The position numbers and the translations under genes were made by a program. Positions 11,505 through 22,206 of a stretch of DNA of 64,000 nucleotides are shown here, one piece after another. Source of the DNA: Chiridota heheva (taxonomy: Eukaryota > Echinodermata > Holothuroidea > Apodida > Chiridotidae); assembly GCA_020152595.1 (NCBI GenBank), contig JAIGNY010000690.1:1913501-1977500 (forward strand), written 5' to 3'. Numbering within the stretch: the stretch's first letter is position 1; the number at the start of each line of letters is the position of its first letter. The notes under the pieces were generated by a model. That model ran no database searches and had not been told where the DNA came from. It saw nothing but the letters and a program-made list of their open reading frames with translations.

Positions 11505-13086
11505 GGGAACACACGTGTTATCAATGATAATGTCAAGGAGAGGGGAACATGCGTGTTATCAATGATAATGTCAAGGAGGGGAACATGCGTGTTATCAATG
11601 ACAATGTCAAGGAGAGGGGAACACACGTGTTATCAATGATAATGTCAAGGAGAGGGGAACACACGTGTTATCAATGATAATGTCAAGGAGAGGGGAACAC
11701 GCGTGTTATCAATGATAATGTCAAGGAGAGAGGAACACACATGTTATCAATGATAATGTCAAGGAGAGGGGAACACACGTGTTATCAATGATAATGTCAA
11801 GGAGAGAGGAACACATGTGTTATCAATGATAATGTCAAGGAGAGAGGAACACACGTGTAATCAATGGTAATGTCAAGGAGTGGGGAACACGCGTGTTATC
11901 AATGATAATGTCAAGGAGAGAGGAACACACGTGTTATCAATGATAATGTCAAGGAGAGAGGAACGCACGTGTTATCAATGATAATGTCAAGGAGAGGGGA
12001 ACACACGTGTTATCAATGATAATGTCATGGAGAGAGGAACACACGTGTTATCAATGATAATGTCAAGGAGAGGGGAACACACGTGTTATCAATGATAATG
12101 TCAAGAAGAGGGGAACACACGTGTAATCAATGATAATGTCAAGAAGAGGGGAACACGTGTTATCAATGATAATGTCAAGGAGAGGGGAACACGCGTGTTA
12201 TCAATGATAATGTCAAGGAGGGGGACACACGTGTTATCAATGATAATGTCAAGGAGAGGGGAACACACGTGTTATCAATGATAATGTCAGGAGAGGGGAA
12301 CACGTGTGTTATCAATGATAATGTTAAGGAGAGGGGAACACACGTGTAATCAATGATAATGTCAAGAAGAGGGGAACACTCGTGTTATCAATGATAATGT
12401 CAAGGAGAGGGTAACACGCGTGTTATCAATGATAATGTCAAGGAAAGGGGAACACACGTGTTATCAATGATAATGTCAAGGGAGGGGAACACGTGTGTTA
12501 TCAATGATAATGTCAAGGAGAGGGGAACACACGTGTTATCAATGATAATGTCAAGGAGAGGGGAACACACGTGTTATCAATGATAATGTCAAGAAGAGGG
12601 GAACACACGTGTAATCAATGATAATGTCAAGAAGAGGGGAACACACGTGTTATCAATGATAATGTCAAGGAGAGGGGAACACGCGTGTTATCAATGATAA
12701 TGTCAAGGAGAGGGGGACACACGTGTTATCAATGATAATGTCAAGGAGAGGGGAACACACGTGTTATCAATGATAATGTCAAGGAGAGGGGAACACGTGT
12801 GTTATCAATGATAATGTTAAGGAGAGGGGAACACACGTGTAATCAATGATAATGTCAAGAAGAGGGGAACACTCGTGTTATCAATGATAATGTCAAGGAG
12901 AGGGTAACACGTGTTATCAATGATAATGTCAAGGAAAGGGGAACACACGTGTTATCAATGATAATGTCAAGGAGAGGGGAACACGTGTGTTATCAATGAT
13001 AATGTCAAGGAGAGGGGAACACACGTGTTATCAATGATAATGTCAAGGAGAGGGGAACACATGTGTTATCAATGATGATGTCAAGG
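11505..13086. repeat. 38-bp minisatellite grown from LINE-B RT codons
   Basis: About 41 copies of a 38-bp unit containing GGGGAACACACGTGTTATCA followed by ATGATAATGTCAAGGAGA. On the minus strand one unit reads DIIIDNTCVPL, which is the peptide expected just before SHSTKFLGV in the RT, so the monomer is an amplified piece of LINE-B coding sequence. 38 is not a multiple of three, so the expansion destroys the frame. Units of 34-38 bp occur, and a larger block (about 12050-12430) recurs at about 12530-12920, showing a second level of duplication. Each unit centres on the palindrome ACACGTGT. Confidence 0.95.
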
Positions 13087-13112
13087 TCTGAAGATATGAT
13101 TTGTTTTTGCTT

Positions 13113-13454
13113 CATTGGTTGTTCTGCTCCTTACAGTTTCAAAAAGTTAGACCCGACCTGATAGATAAGCAGATCGGGTCAGACTTTTCCTCTTTTTTTT
13201 TCATCTTTCTGAAAACCACAGGTAATTAGGATCAAATTTCCCTTATCAATTAAGGGCCCCATTGTATTTATTCTTATGTTGGTCCTGGGTTGTTGTGCAA
13301 ATTGGCGTTGAGTATCATAATAGCAATAGATGAAATCCATATTGCGTGGTTGAGTGATTAATTTAATCAAGATAAGTGGCCTCATTATTTGCTACAGTTA
13401 AGTTTGTGGTTATGATTTGCTGGAACAAATTTTTAAGGAGAAGAACAAGTCATG
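13113..13454. mobile_element. MITE N1, copy 1, inside LINE-B RT
   Basis: About 342 bp, also present at 17454-17793. The ends are imperfect inverted repeats: left CATTGGTTGTTCTGCTCCTT, right (complement) CATGACTTGTTCTTCTCCTT. Near the left end is a hairpin with stem GACCCGACCTG and its near-complement around AGATAAG. It lies between the RT palm and the 38-bp array of LINE-B. No target duplication was recognised and it is non-coding. Confidence 0.75.
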
Positions 13455-14498
13455 TTAGGATGAAACATATTGGTGGTAGATTTTTTAGCATTTAGGTGAA
13501 GTTTATTGGACCTAAACCAAGAAGTAATTTGGGGGGTTTCAAGTATTAATATTGTTGACTAAAGTATTGATGTCGTGGCTTTTATGAAGTATATTGGTAT
13601 CTTCTGCATACAAAATAAAATGGAATTTGGAAGTAACATTTGGGAGATTGTTTATATAAATTAAGAACAAAAGGCCAAGAATAGAACCCTGGGGAACACA
13701 ACAGTGAATAGTCTGCTTGGGAGAATGAACACCAGATAAAGAAATATATTGAAATCTGTTATGAATATAACTACTAAACCAAGACAATGCAGCCCCCTTC
13801 CCCCCCCCCTAATACCATAATTATTAAGCTTGTTTTAAAGAATTGAATGGTCAAGCGTATCAAAAGCCTTGAAAAGATCTAAAAATATTTCAGCAGCTAA
13901 ACACTTATTTTTAAAGAATTGATAACATAATCTACCAGACTTAAAATAGCCTGAGATGTGTTCCTTTGAGGCATAACACCAAACTGATAATCATATAATA
14001 GAGAATGTTTCATTAAAAGGAATATAAACGATTAAAAACTAATTTTTCAAAAATCTTTCAAAAACAAGGTAAGACGGATATAGGCCTATAATTACTAACG
14101 CTATCACGAGTACCACTCTTTAAATACTGGAACTACACCAACTATCTTCAAATCAGAGGGAACAATCCCCTGAATAAATACAAAATTGATAATATGCATA
14201 AGAGGCTTACAAATTTCAAAACCAGATAATTTAACAACTTTAGGACTAATATTGTCATAACCACAGCTTGAATGTTTAACTTTGAAATACAGTTTAAAAC
14301 CTCCACTTCTTCTGTAGGCATAATAAAGAAATAACTAGCGTTAACTTGAGGCATATAATCAATCGGATTTTGTACACCATCCGGGATATTACAAGCCAAA
14401 TTTGGTCCAATATTTATAAAGTAATCATTAAAAGCATTAGAAATGTCACGTGGGTTAGAAAGACAATTGTTATTAAATTTCAATGAAGTAACACATGC
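13455..14498 (-). pseudogene. LINE-B ORF2, reverse transcriptase core
   Basis: The minus strand encodes the RT fingers and palm in order. NAFNDYFINIGPNLA (about 14390) precedes the RT, then come a decayed GYDNISPKV block, motif A DLFKAFDTLDHSIL (about 13846-13880), SWFSSYIHNRFQYISLSG (about 13740-13790), motif B CVPQGSILGLLF (about 13670-13705), motif C YAEDTN (about 13598-13612) and NKLHLNAKKS (about 13490-13520). Motif C is normally [YF]ADD; here the first aspartate is glutamate, so the metal site is damaged. Multiple frameshifts and stops confirm a pseudogene. In life it would copy LINE RNA at a nicked target. Confidence 0.85.
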
Positions 14499-14858
14499 CG
14501 AAAAGTGTCTCATTAAGCCTACCCGCACCCGGCAGTTGAGTTAATCCTGAAAACTCAGGTATGACAATTAACAACCCGACTTCCTGTTCAGTTTATCCTG
14601 TTTCCACTTCAAACAATGATTCTTTATCTACCATTCCCATGCACACCACAGCCAAGTAGCCCAAGGTTATTTGTGTGTATAAGATTACAGAAAACCAGTG
14701 CTGAATAATCAAGACACGTTTGTGATTAAAATCACTCAGTGGGGGAAATTTGTTTGCAAACTGGTGATTAAACTAGCTGTGTATCATTAGTCTGAGGTGA
14801 TGTGTGCATGAACTGTGAATGATTGACGGACCATTTTTCATAAGGAAAGGTATTGCTT
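14499..14858. mobile_element. Unclassified repeat S, copy 1, inserted in LINE-B
   Basis: About 360 bp closely similar to 42078-42440 (shared landmarks ACAACCCGACTTCCTGTTC / ACCAACCCGACTTCCTGTTC, GTAGCCCAAGGTTATTTGTG, GATTGACGGACCATTT). It interrupts LINE-B between VTSLKFNNN and the upstream KRTWDCIN. Short direct repeats CATGC flank it (14494-14498 and 14859-14863). I see no terminal inverted repeats, so it may be a SINE-like or Helitron-like fragment; the class is open. Confidence 0.7.
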
Positions 14859-14896
14859 CATGCAAATGAAGTGGAAGTTTTGTTATTGATACGAAA

Positions 14897-15249
14897 ACCC
14901 TTACAGAAAAAACTTGCTTGCCGCAAGCTTGCGACAAGGTACTAATTTTTAGCTTGCACAAACTTGCTGCAATCTTGCAGCAAGCTAGTATTTCGGACAA
15001 ATGCAAGCTTGCTAGCTTGCTCAAAGTAAGATCAGCTTGCGCAAGCTAGCACAAAATATTTGTTAGCTTGCGCAAGCTTGCAGAAAGTTTTTGCACAAAA
15101 GCTTGTGAAAGGTTTTTGCTAGCTTGCGCAAGCTAACAAGTTTGCATTTGTCCCCAATACTAGCTTGCTGCAAGGTTGCAGCAAGTTTGCCCAAGCTAAA
15201 ATTGTTAGCTTATTGCAAGCTTGCGGCAACCTAGTTTTTCTGTAAGGGT
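14897..15249. mobile_element. Foldback element FB1 (AAGCTTGC-rich)
   Basis: Ends ACCCTTACAGAAAAA at 14897 and TTTTTCTGTAAGGGT at 15249 are exact inverted repeats. The whole interior is made of overlapping AGCTTGCGCAAGCTA-type palindromes, so the strand folds on itself almost throughout. Related elements occur at 23399 and 24517-25099. It is inserted in LINE-B between repeat S and the endonuclease-RT linker. Non-coding. Confidence 0.85.
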
Positions 15250-16440
15250 ATTTATACAGTCCCATGTTCTTTTGTGATAAGGCATTGAAAATGCATCAAA
15301 ATCAAATTTTCTCTTGGCAATCCTAAAAACACAATTTACCTTATTCCTAAATCTGATGTCATTCTCACGCTTTTCGTGACTTGGTCTATTGATGTACTTT
15401 TTATAAGGTTTTGTCTTTAGTGCGACTTGAATTCACGATACCAAGAGTATCATGAATCTTGGTGAGCAGTTATTGGCCTTTACTAATGGAAAACAGTTAT
15501 TCTAATGTTTGGAATAAATAGAAATGAAACTATGGTACAAATTGTCAGAATTGGAACTGTCAAAAACGTCACTCGAAGATTCCAAAGAAAGAATATTAAT
15601 AAATTTATCTGAATTTGCTGGGGACATAATTCATTTTATTATTAGGTGGAGTAAGTTTATAAAGTTAAACAAAAGACCGGGAAATGGTCAGAAATTTTAT
15701 GCAATAGAACACCGCTCAAAGAAATCTTATCAGTAGCATTTGTGAAAATATTGTCAAGCAATGATGATGATTGTGAATGTGTTGAAGTTCTGGTAGGACG
15801 GTCAATTAAAGGTCTAAAGAAAGAAGCCGCAGCAGTATTAACAAACTGTGCAATGTTATTGCTACGTGACTCAAGTAAGTTTATATTAACGTCTCCAAGA
15901 AGATAACATGGTTTGCCTTCATTGCACATTGCCTATAACATTTTCAAAATTATCCATCAATCCAGTAGAATTACTCTCATGAGGAGGACAATAAATAATA
16001 CCAATCAGGGTAAGTGCTATTGATTTATCCCGGTTTTTCAATTTCAATGAATAGCGACTTGTAACAACCTTCTTTGAAAACAGTAAGATCATCCCTGATT
16101 TGATAAGCACAAGCATTATTTACACCCAACCAACGCCTCCTCCACGCATATTTGAACATGATCTTAATAAGAATGAGTAGCCAGAGATTTGAAAGAGATT
16201 AGTGAGGGTATCGTCTTTTATCTCAGGTTTCAGATACACCAATACAAGTAAAATTGTTCTGTAGCCAATTTATTAAAGTATACAATTTGTCAAATTTTTT
16301 ACATAAACTTTTTGAATTAACGTGGAGTAATGAAAATAATTCGTTACCGGATTTAGAGTTAAGTTCGTTGACATAATAGCTACAATAGTTTTGGATAGTT
16401 AAAGAATTGTAAAAATGAACGTCTGGATTAATCATTTCAG
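15250..16440 (-). pseudogene. LINE-B ORF2, APE-type endonuclease and linker
   Basis: The minus strand gives the endonuclease start FSLLHVNSKSLCKKFDKL and FTCIGVSET (about 16290-16225), then GIIYCPPHES (about 15985), GDVNINLLESRS (about 15870), SSSLLDNIFTNATDKISLSG (about 15740-15800) and SDHFPVFCL (about 15665). The GD.N, DNI.TN and SDH blocks match the catalytic motifs of APE-type LINE endonucleases, which nick the target. The linker continues with LNFINLLH-like sequence, KPYKKYINRPSHEKRENDIR and FRIAKRKFDFDAF (about 15300-15400). Frameshifts and stops occur throughout. Confidence 0.85.
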
Positions 16441-16904
16441 GGTAGGATTATCCTCATTAGCAGGATCAGGTTCACTTAGAACCTGATTGTTTGGTTGGGC
16501 ATGAATGAAAGTAACAAAAAAGGAAAAAAAAGAAGCTTTAAAATAACTTAGTATGAAAAAGAAATTTAAATTCCTAAAAGATTAGAAAGACACAAGAGCT
16601 GGTGTGGCAGCTTGGATCCTTTTTAAGGAAAACAAATTGTTCACAATAAAGAAAGTCAAAAATGCACAGTTTTGAACTTGCTAGCATGGAATGAGTGTCC
16701 ATTAACGTAAAGCAACACAGACATGTAACATCTGAACATGAACAAAATTATAGTGATTAAAGTTCAGCTTGTGTTCTTATTCTTCGCTTAGTTTCAGTTT
16801 GTCCATTAGTAACAATAGCCATAATCCTTCCATCCACCGTCCACACACTTTCTGATGTTTTTCTGTTTTCTTCAAAAAATCAAGATTGCCGGTTGTCAGG
16901 TCCT
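16441..16904 (-). other. LINE-B inter-ORF region
   Basis: Sequence between ORF1 and ORF2 of LINE-B. It contains no further recognised motif; placed by position only. Confidence 0.4.
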
Positions 16905-17453
16905 CCTAAATGACCATTCTAGTCCCTTTTAATTTTCTGCAGGAGCGTATGAATTTATCCCTCACATTGTGGCTAGCAAATCTGGCAATGATGGCCCTTG
17001 GTTTACCATCTTGGTTAAACTTTCCGATGCGGTAGGAATGGTCAAGGTCCTCATCCCGAAGGGTAACCCTGAGTTTTGAGGTTGCAAGAGATTTGATTAT
17101 GGCGTTGGTGTCCCCATCCTTAAGATCCCCATGAATCGCAAACAATTGTGTCTTGAATATTGCTCCATGTCATTCATATGATTCACCATCTTATCATATT
17201 CCTCCTCTGAATCGCAAACAATTGTGTCTTGAATATTGCTCCATGTCATTCATATGATTCACCATCTTATCATATTCCTCCTCTGAATTGCAAACAATTG
17301 TGTCTTGAATATTGCTCCATGTCATTCATATGATTCACCATCTTATCATATTCCTCCTCAAGATTAGTTACTTTAGATTTTAAGTGATTGTTTTGCATAA
17401 CTTCATCCAAGTTGCACTGTCTATCTTGCAGCTGACCCTCAATAATGTCATTT
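16905..17453 (-). pseudogene. LINE-B ORF1 (coiled coil and RNA-binding region)
   Basis: From the right: KSKVTNLEEEYDKMVNHM (coiled-coil-like heptads, about 17345-17400), then DMEQYSRHNCLRF, then IHGDLKDGD, then LDHSYRIGKFNQDGKPRAI and ARFASHNVRDKFIRSCRKLK (about 16925-17030). QYSR+N..LRI.G and the Y+IGK...KPR.I...F block are typical of ORF1 nucleic-acid-binding proteins of LINEs. A 1-bp loss at the LRF/IHG junction and a 76-bp triplication break the frame. Confidence 0.75.
17133..17360. repeat. 76-bp unit in three tandem copies within LINE-B ORF1
   Basis: Copies start at 17133, 17209 and 17285 (GAATCGCAAACAATTGTGTC), nearly identical. The unit covers the codons for EEYDKMVNHMNDMEQYSRHN. 76 is not a multiple of three. 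The near identity indicates a recent event, and it may be an early stage of array growth in a transposon coding region. Confidence 0.95.
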
Positions 17454-17793
17454 CATTAGTTGTTGTGCTCCTTAAAGTTTCAAACAGTCAGACCCGACCT
17501 GATGAATAAGCAGGCCGGGTCAGACTTTTCCTCTTTATTTTCTTGATTCTTAAAACCACAAGCAATTAGGATCAAATTTCCATTATCAATGGCTCCATTG
17601 TATTTGTTCTCTGTTGGTCCTGAGTTGTTGTGGAAGTTGGTGTTAAGTATCAAATTAGTTATAGATGAAGTCCTTATTGTGTGGTTGAGTGGTTATCTTC
17701 ATTAAGACAAGTCAAGTCTTCTTATTATTTGCTACATTAAGTTTGTGGCTATGATTTGCTGGAACAAATTTTTAAGGAGAAAGACAAATCATG
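17454..17793. mobile_element. MITE N1, copy 2, at the 5' side of LINE-B
   Basis: About 340 bp, similar end to end to 13113-13454, in the same orientation. The left end CATTAGTTGTTGTGCTCCTT and right end (complement) CATGATTTGTCTTTCTCCTT are imperfect inverted repeats. The internal hairpin is GACCCGACCTG...CAGGCCGGGTC. Confidence 0.75.
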
Positions 17794-18600
17794 ACTGACT
17801 CATAAATTGGTTAGATTTTGCTTGTATTGTCTTCTCTACACATGTTTGTATAATTTGTCTTGAATTCCACACTGTTTAGGACCTCTAATATAACAGTAGC
17901 TGGTATGCACTAGACTTGAAATCCTTAGACATGTTTAACTTTAAAGTTCACAGTTACTGCATGGACAAAGCAATGTAAAAAGAAAGATTCGCGGAAGTCA
18001 CTATTGCAGGATATTGAGACGGTCAGTGCAAATGCATCTCAGATTCAGATATTTATCGCATTTCTGATGCACGATATCAACTACATTGTGGCTTGATTTT
18101 TAAGAATTGTTGAACTGGAGACCCAAACTTTTATGTTCCACAATTTTTTCCTTATATATTGTGCTATGTCATCAAAATTGGAGCTGATGTTTTAAACCTT
18201 CGTTGACGTCATGTGTCATTCTTGTTACACAAATGTATTTATTGTACTTCATCATTTATCATTCTTAAAATAATGTTCCTTTCCAAAAACTTCATCATCC
18301 CTTCTGTATAAAAACAAGATGAAAGACTAGGTTTGATTCTTAAAACAGATATTTATAATTTGTATTTTGCCATTGACCTTATGTGAGAGACTAGGGAAAT
18401 ACAGCCGATTCATATGCATATGTTCAAAGGTCATACAAAATAACTGTTCTGTAACTTTACCTAGGACATTAAACATTTCAATTTAATTTAAGGTTTGGCA
18501 TTTGTGTAGAGTAAGGAGTGGATGTAAGTTCCGAGTTCTTCTACTTCTCTTTTGACAATTACCCCTTAACCTTCGGCCACAGCCGAACTGCCTTTGACAA
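17794..18600. other. No recognisable feature
   Basis: AT-rich sequence right of LINE-B. Any remaining LINE-B 5' UTR could lie here but I cannot show it. Confidence 0.4.
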
Positions 18601-18604
18601 CATC

Positions 18605-18835
18605 CTACCAGGTGCCTCTGTCTGACATATCTATGCCTATTTCTTGGAATTGGAGTCCCGTGTCTGTAGCTGTCACATCTGGGAAAGTCAACAGGTCATC
18701 TACCTCTGCATGTGGTGGGAAGTCACTAAAGACGTAGATCAGAATTATACTGATCCTCTGCTCGATGGCAGCGCCTCGCTCTTCTAATAGCTTTGAAGAA
18801 ATATAAGATGAGCAACGGTTCTTGGCATTTTGGGA
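18605..18835 (-). other. Open frame of unknown origin, higher GC
   Basis: The minus strand is open for about 76 codons, from after a TGA at 18836-18838 to a TAG at 18605-18607, with no start codon required at its beginning. It includes SYISSKLLEERGAAIEQR, FSDFPPHAEVDDLL and QEIGIDMSDRGTW. Base composition is richer in GC than its surroundings and the residue mix is protein-like. A GT follows CACCTG near the 3' end, so an exon is possible. I recognise no family; it could equally be a fragment of a transposon ORF. Confidence 0.25.
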
Positions 18836-18839
18836 TCAG

Positions 18840-19750
18840 GTCATTTCTAATTAAGACATGAATGGAAGCATTCTCCACAGAGGCCTAGCTGAGCAATGCA
18901 CTCTTGGATAAAGTTGGTCCATTGATCTTGTAAAAGCTTGTATATCCCACTATTAGTCAATTTTACAACTGCAACATTAGTCATGGACTCATTGAAAACA
19001 CTTTAATCTATGGTAGCTTTGGGGTTCTCTCTTGAGAAGAAAGTTGAAAGTGTTTGAGAATATTCTATCTATATGTCAAATGATGTCTGAATTGGATGCT
19101 AATTCTCTTGTGACTTGAAGCCTTCAGAGATCAGTCACAGCAGATTACTGTACCTACAGTAACAATCTTACACCAGTAGTGCATTTTTATCCTGCAAGTT
19201 TAGCATGCCTGTTGACTGTTATTAAATCGATCTGCTTGGGGACCTACTCCTAAATGCATTTATAAATGTCAAAAGCATTTAGATGCTGGTAGCTTCTCTT
19301 AAAGACTTTGTACTTCTCTGTTGCTGCTGATGAAAGAGTGATAAGGACATACATTAAGTAAATGTGATGTGTATCTGTTTATACTAATGCCATCATCACC
19401 ACAAGTTCGGTCCGGGAACATGCTTATTAATGGAAACATAAATTTTCCTATAAATAGGAACATTTTGCTACATGGAAGCCACCATTTTGTGATATTTCCC
19501 ATGATCCTTTGCTATCTTAACGTTAAAGCCTTATGCAATGTTACATATTTCAAATTTGAAATACGTCTGGGAAAAATATCTTTTCTAGGGGAAATTAAAA
19601 ACTCATGAAAATACCTTCATTACTATCATGGCTACAACTTTTCCACTCCCATTGATATGTTCACCACACTGTTGTTGAAATATTAGATAAAATGGACAAT
19701 AGAACTAGGGTTTTAGGCTCGAAACATTATAAACTATAACATTCTGTCAC
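18840..19750. other. No recognisable feature
   Basis: Non-repetitive sequence. Nothing recognised on either strand. Confidence 0.4.
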
Positions 19751-19756
19751 AACATC

Positions 19757-19904
19757 TGAACAATATGGCTGCATGACTTCAATATTCTTGTGTGTTATAA
19801 ATGCTCCTATCAATAGACATGCTTCCGGACTGAACAATTTGGCTGCATGACTTCAATATTCTTGTGTGTTATAAATGTTCCTATTAATAGACATGCTTCC
19901 GGGC
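19757..19904. repeat. 74-bp direct duplication
   Basis: TGAACAATATGGCTGCATGA (19757) recurs as TGAACAATTTGGCTGCATGA (19831), and the two 74-bp copies are nearly identical throughout. Confidence 0.9.
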
Positions 19905-20247
19905 TAAAGTTTTAAGAAAAGTTTTACCTTTTTATAACATATGCTAGCCAATCTTGCTGTAGGTATTTAAGTGATATATTTTTTTATTTACATATATTTA
20001 TATATACAAAATTGTTTTTTTTTTTTTATTACCTCAATCTTCTAAATTGATTTTCTTTTTTGTTGTCGGAATGTAAGCATTAAAAATAAAAGGACATTGA
20101 TATTTTTCTTTTACTAGATTCATGATTTTCAGGAAAAAATTGAAACGAATATTGGTTGTAAAATTGTTTTTCTGGTAGTTTTTTTGTGGTAGAGGTGGGA
20201 TTTTTGGCTAAGTGATTGAAACTGCTGAAATATTTATGAGGTGTGTA

Positions 20248-20955
20248 ATTACACACATACCTTATTGCACACATACCTAATTGCACACATACATAATTGC
20301 ACACACATCTAATTGCACACATACCTAATTGCATACATACCTAATTGCACACATCCCTAATTGCACACATACCTAATTGCACACACACCTAATTGCACGC
20401 ATACCTAATTGCACACATACCTAATTGCACACACACACACACCTAATTGCATGCATACTTAATTGCACACATACCTAATTGCACACATACCTAATTGCAC
20501 ACATACCTAATTGCACACATACCTAATTGCACACATTCCTAATTGCACACACACCTAATTACACACATTCCCAATTGCACACATACCTAATTGCACACAT
20601 ACCTAATTGCACACATACCTACTTGCACACATACCTAATTGCACACATACCTAATTGCACACATTCCTAATTGCACTCATTCCTAATTGCACAAATACCT
20701 AATTGCGCACATTCCTAATTGCACACATACCTAATTGCACACACACCTAATTGCACACATACCTAAATGCACACATTCCTAATTGCACACATACATAATT
20801 GCACACATACCTAATTGCACACATTCCTAATTGCACACATACTTAATTGCACACATACCTAATGCACACATACCTAATGGCACACATACCTAATTGCACA
20901 CATACCTAATTGCACACATACATATTTGCACACATACCTAATTGCACACATACCT
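20248..20955. repeat. 16-bp tandem array (CACACATACCTAATTG)
   Basis: About 44 copies with point changes (TTCC, CACC variants). CA-rich on the plus strand. It is followed after about 140 bp by a TG-rich 14-bp array. Confidence 0.95.
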
Positions 20956-21094
20956 AAGAATCTGCTGAGCCTTAACTTACAATAAATTTACAAATGATGT
21001 TTCCTGGTAAATGGTCCATGGAAATTTTTGCCCAGCTGTGGAAATTGTGGGGGAAAAATACATTTCAGATAACTGGATTTTTATTTTATTTTAC

Positions 21095-21655
21095 GTGTGT
21101 GTGTGTGCGCGCATGTGGGGGTGTGCGTGTGCACATGTGTGGGTGTGCATGCATGTGTGTGTGCACACATGTGTATGCATGCATGTGTGTGCATGCATGT
21201 GTGTGGGTGCATGGGTGTGCATGCATGGGTGTGCATGCATGGGTGTGCATGCATGGGTGTGCATGCATGGGTGTGCATGCATGGATGCGCATGCATGGGT
21301 GCGCATGCATGGGTGCACATGCATGGGTGCGCATGCATGGGTGCGCATGCATGGGTGCGCATGCATGGGTGCGCATGCATGGGTGTGCATGCATGGGTGT
21401 GCATGCATGGGTGTGCATGCATGGGTGTGCATGCATGGGTGTGCATGCATGGGTGTGCATGCATGGGTGTGCATGCATGGTGTGCATGCATGGGTGCATG
21501 CATGGGTGTGCATGCATGGGTGTGCATGCATGGGTGTGCATGCATGGGTGTGCATGCATGGGTGTGCATGCATGGGTGTGCATGCATGGGTGTGCATGCA
21601 TGGGTGTGCATGCATGGGTGTGCATGCATGGGTGTGCATGCATGGGTGTGTGCGT
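21095..21655. repeat. 14-bp tandem array (GGGTGTGCATGCAT)
   Basis: About 33 near-perfect 14-bp units after a short TG-rich lead-in. The sequence is mostly alternating purine/pyrimidine with an embedded GCATGC palindrome, a pattern known to favour left-handed DNA. No stop codon occurs in most frames, so long His/Cys/Met-rich open frames appear on both strands; they are artefacts of the repeat. A subset of units (about 21290-21380) has GCGC in place of GTGC. Confidence 0.97.
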
Positions 21656-21699
21656 GTGATGATAATGAAAAAGACATTTAATTCTAAATAAAACATTCT

Positions 21700-22205
21700 T
21701 CAAATTTTGTAAGTCTTTCTTATTTCATATGGCTGAATCCAGGATTTTTTTTGTGATGTGGCAAATTGATGGGAGTACCAAGATAGTTGTGCTGTATGTT
21801 ATATCAATCTTGAAGTTTAGTCACCTAGACACTAGCAATTTTTCAAAGTGGGGGGGGGGGGGGGTTTAGTCACCTAGACACCAGGAATTTTTCAAATGGG
21901 GGTGGGGTTCCCAAACTTTAAAATACCATGTTTTTCATCTGAATATTTTTGTCGTGAGTTCGTTTGAATGTAAAATGGGTTTGCATAGAAAAAGTATCGT
22001 GTCAGTTGCTGACTTCCTGATAGAGGGGGACAGGGCGGCATGATCCGTCTCCATTTGCAGTACCAATGTCAGTCACCTTAAGCTACATCATTTTCATAAC
22101 TAAATGATAATTGAGAGCATGTCTAATACATTTTCTTAAAATCTGGAGGTGCAGGTAGTAGAAAATTAGTTTTACATTAAAAATATAGAAATTTGTTTGT
22201 CTAAT
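21700..22205. other. Short direct duplication, poly-G run, otherwise featureless
   Basis: TTTAGTCACCTAGACAC at about 21818 recurs at about 21866, separated by a 16-G run near 21850. Nothing else recognised. Confidence 0.5.
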
Positions 22206-22206
22206 G

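Larger units (their letters stand above)
10657..17453 (-). mobile_element. LINE-B (CR1/L2/Jockey type), near full-length but heavily interrupted
   Basis: Read on the minus strand this is one non-LTR retrotransposon: ORF1 (17.45-16.9 kb), endonuclease (16.44-15.66), endonuclease-RT linker (15.65-15.25), RT core (14.5-13.45), RT thumb and C-terminus (11.5-10.85), then a 3' UTR ending in AATAAAGTTGTGC and an (AAAC)n tail at about 10657-10680. It is broken by a 38-bp array (11505-13086), a MITE (13113-13454), an unclassified repeat (14499-14858), a foldback element (14897-15249) and a triplication of 76 bp in ORF1. A second copy of the same MITE sits at its 5' edge (17454-17793), so the true 5' end may lie further right. 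Order and orientation of all domains agree with one original insertion. Confidence 0.85.

Noticed and set aside
11505..13086. CRISPR-like array
   Set aside because: Repeats are contiguous with no unique spacers, the context is a LINE, and the genome is animal. The same holds for all other arrays here.
20994..21703. Six overlapping ~200-residue open frames rich in His, Cys and Met
   Set aside because: All arise because the 14-bp repeat lacks stop codons. 14 is not a multiple of three, so every frame cycles through the same residues. No gene signals.
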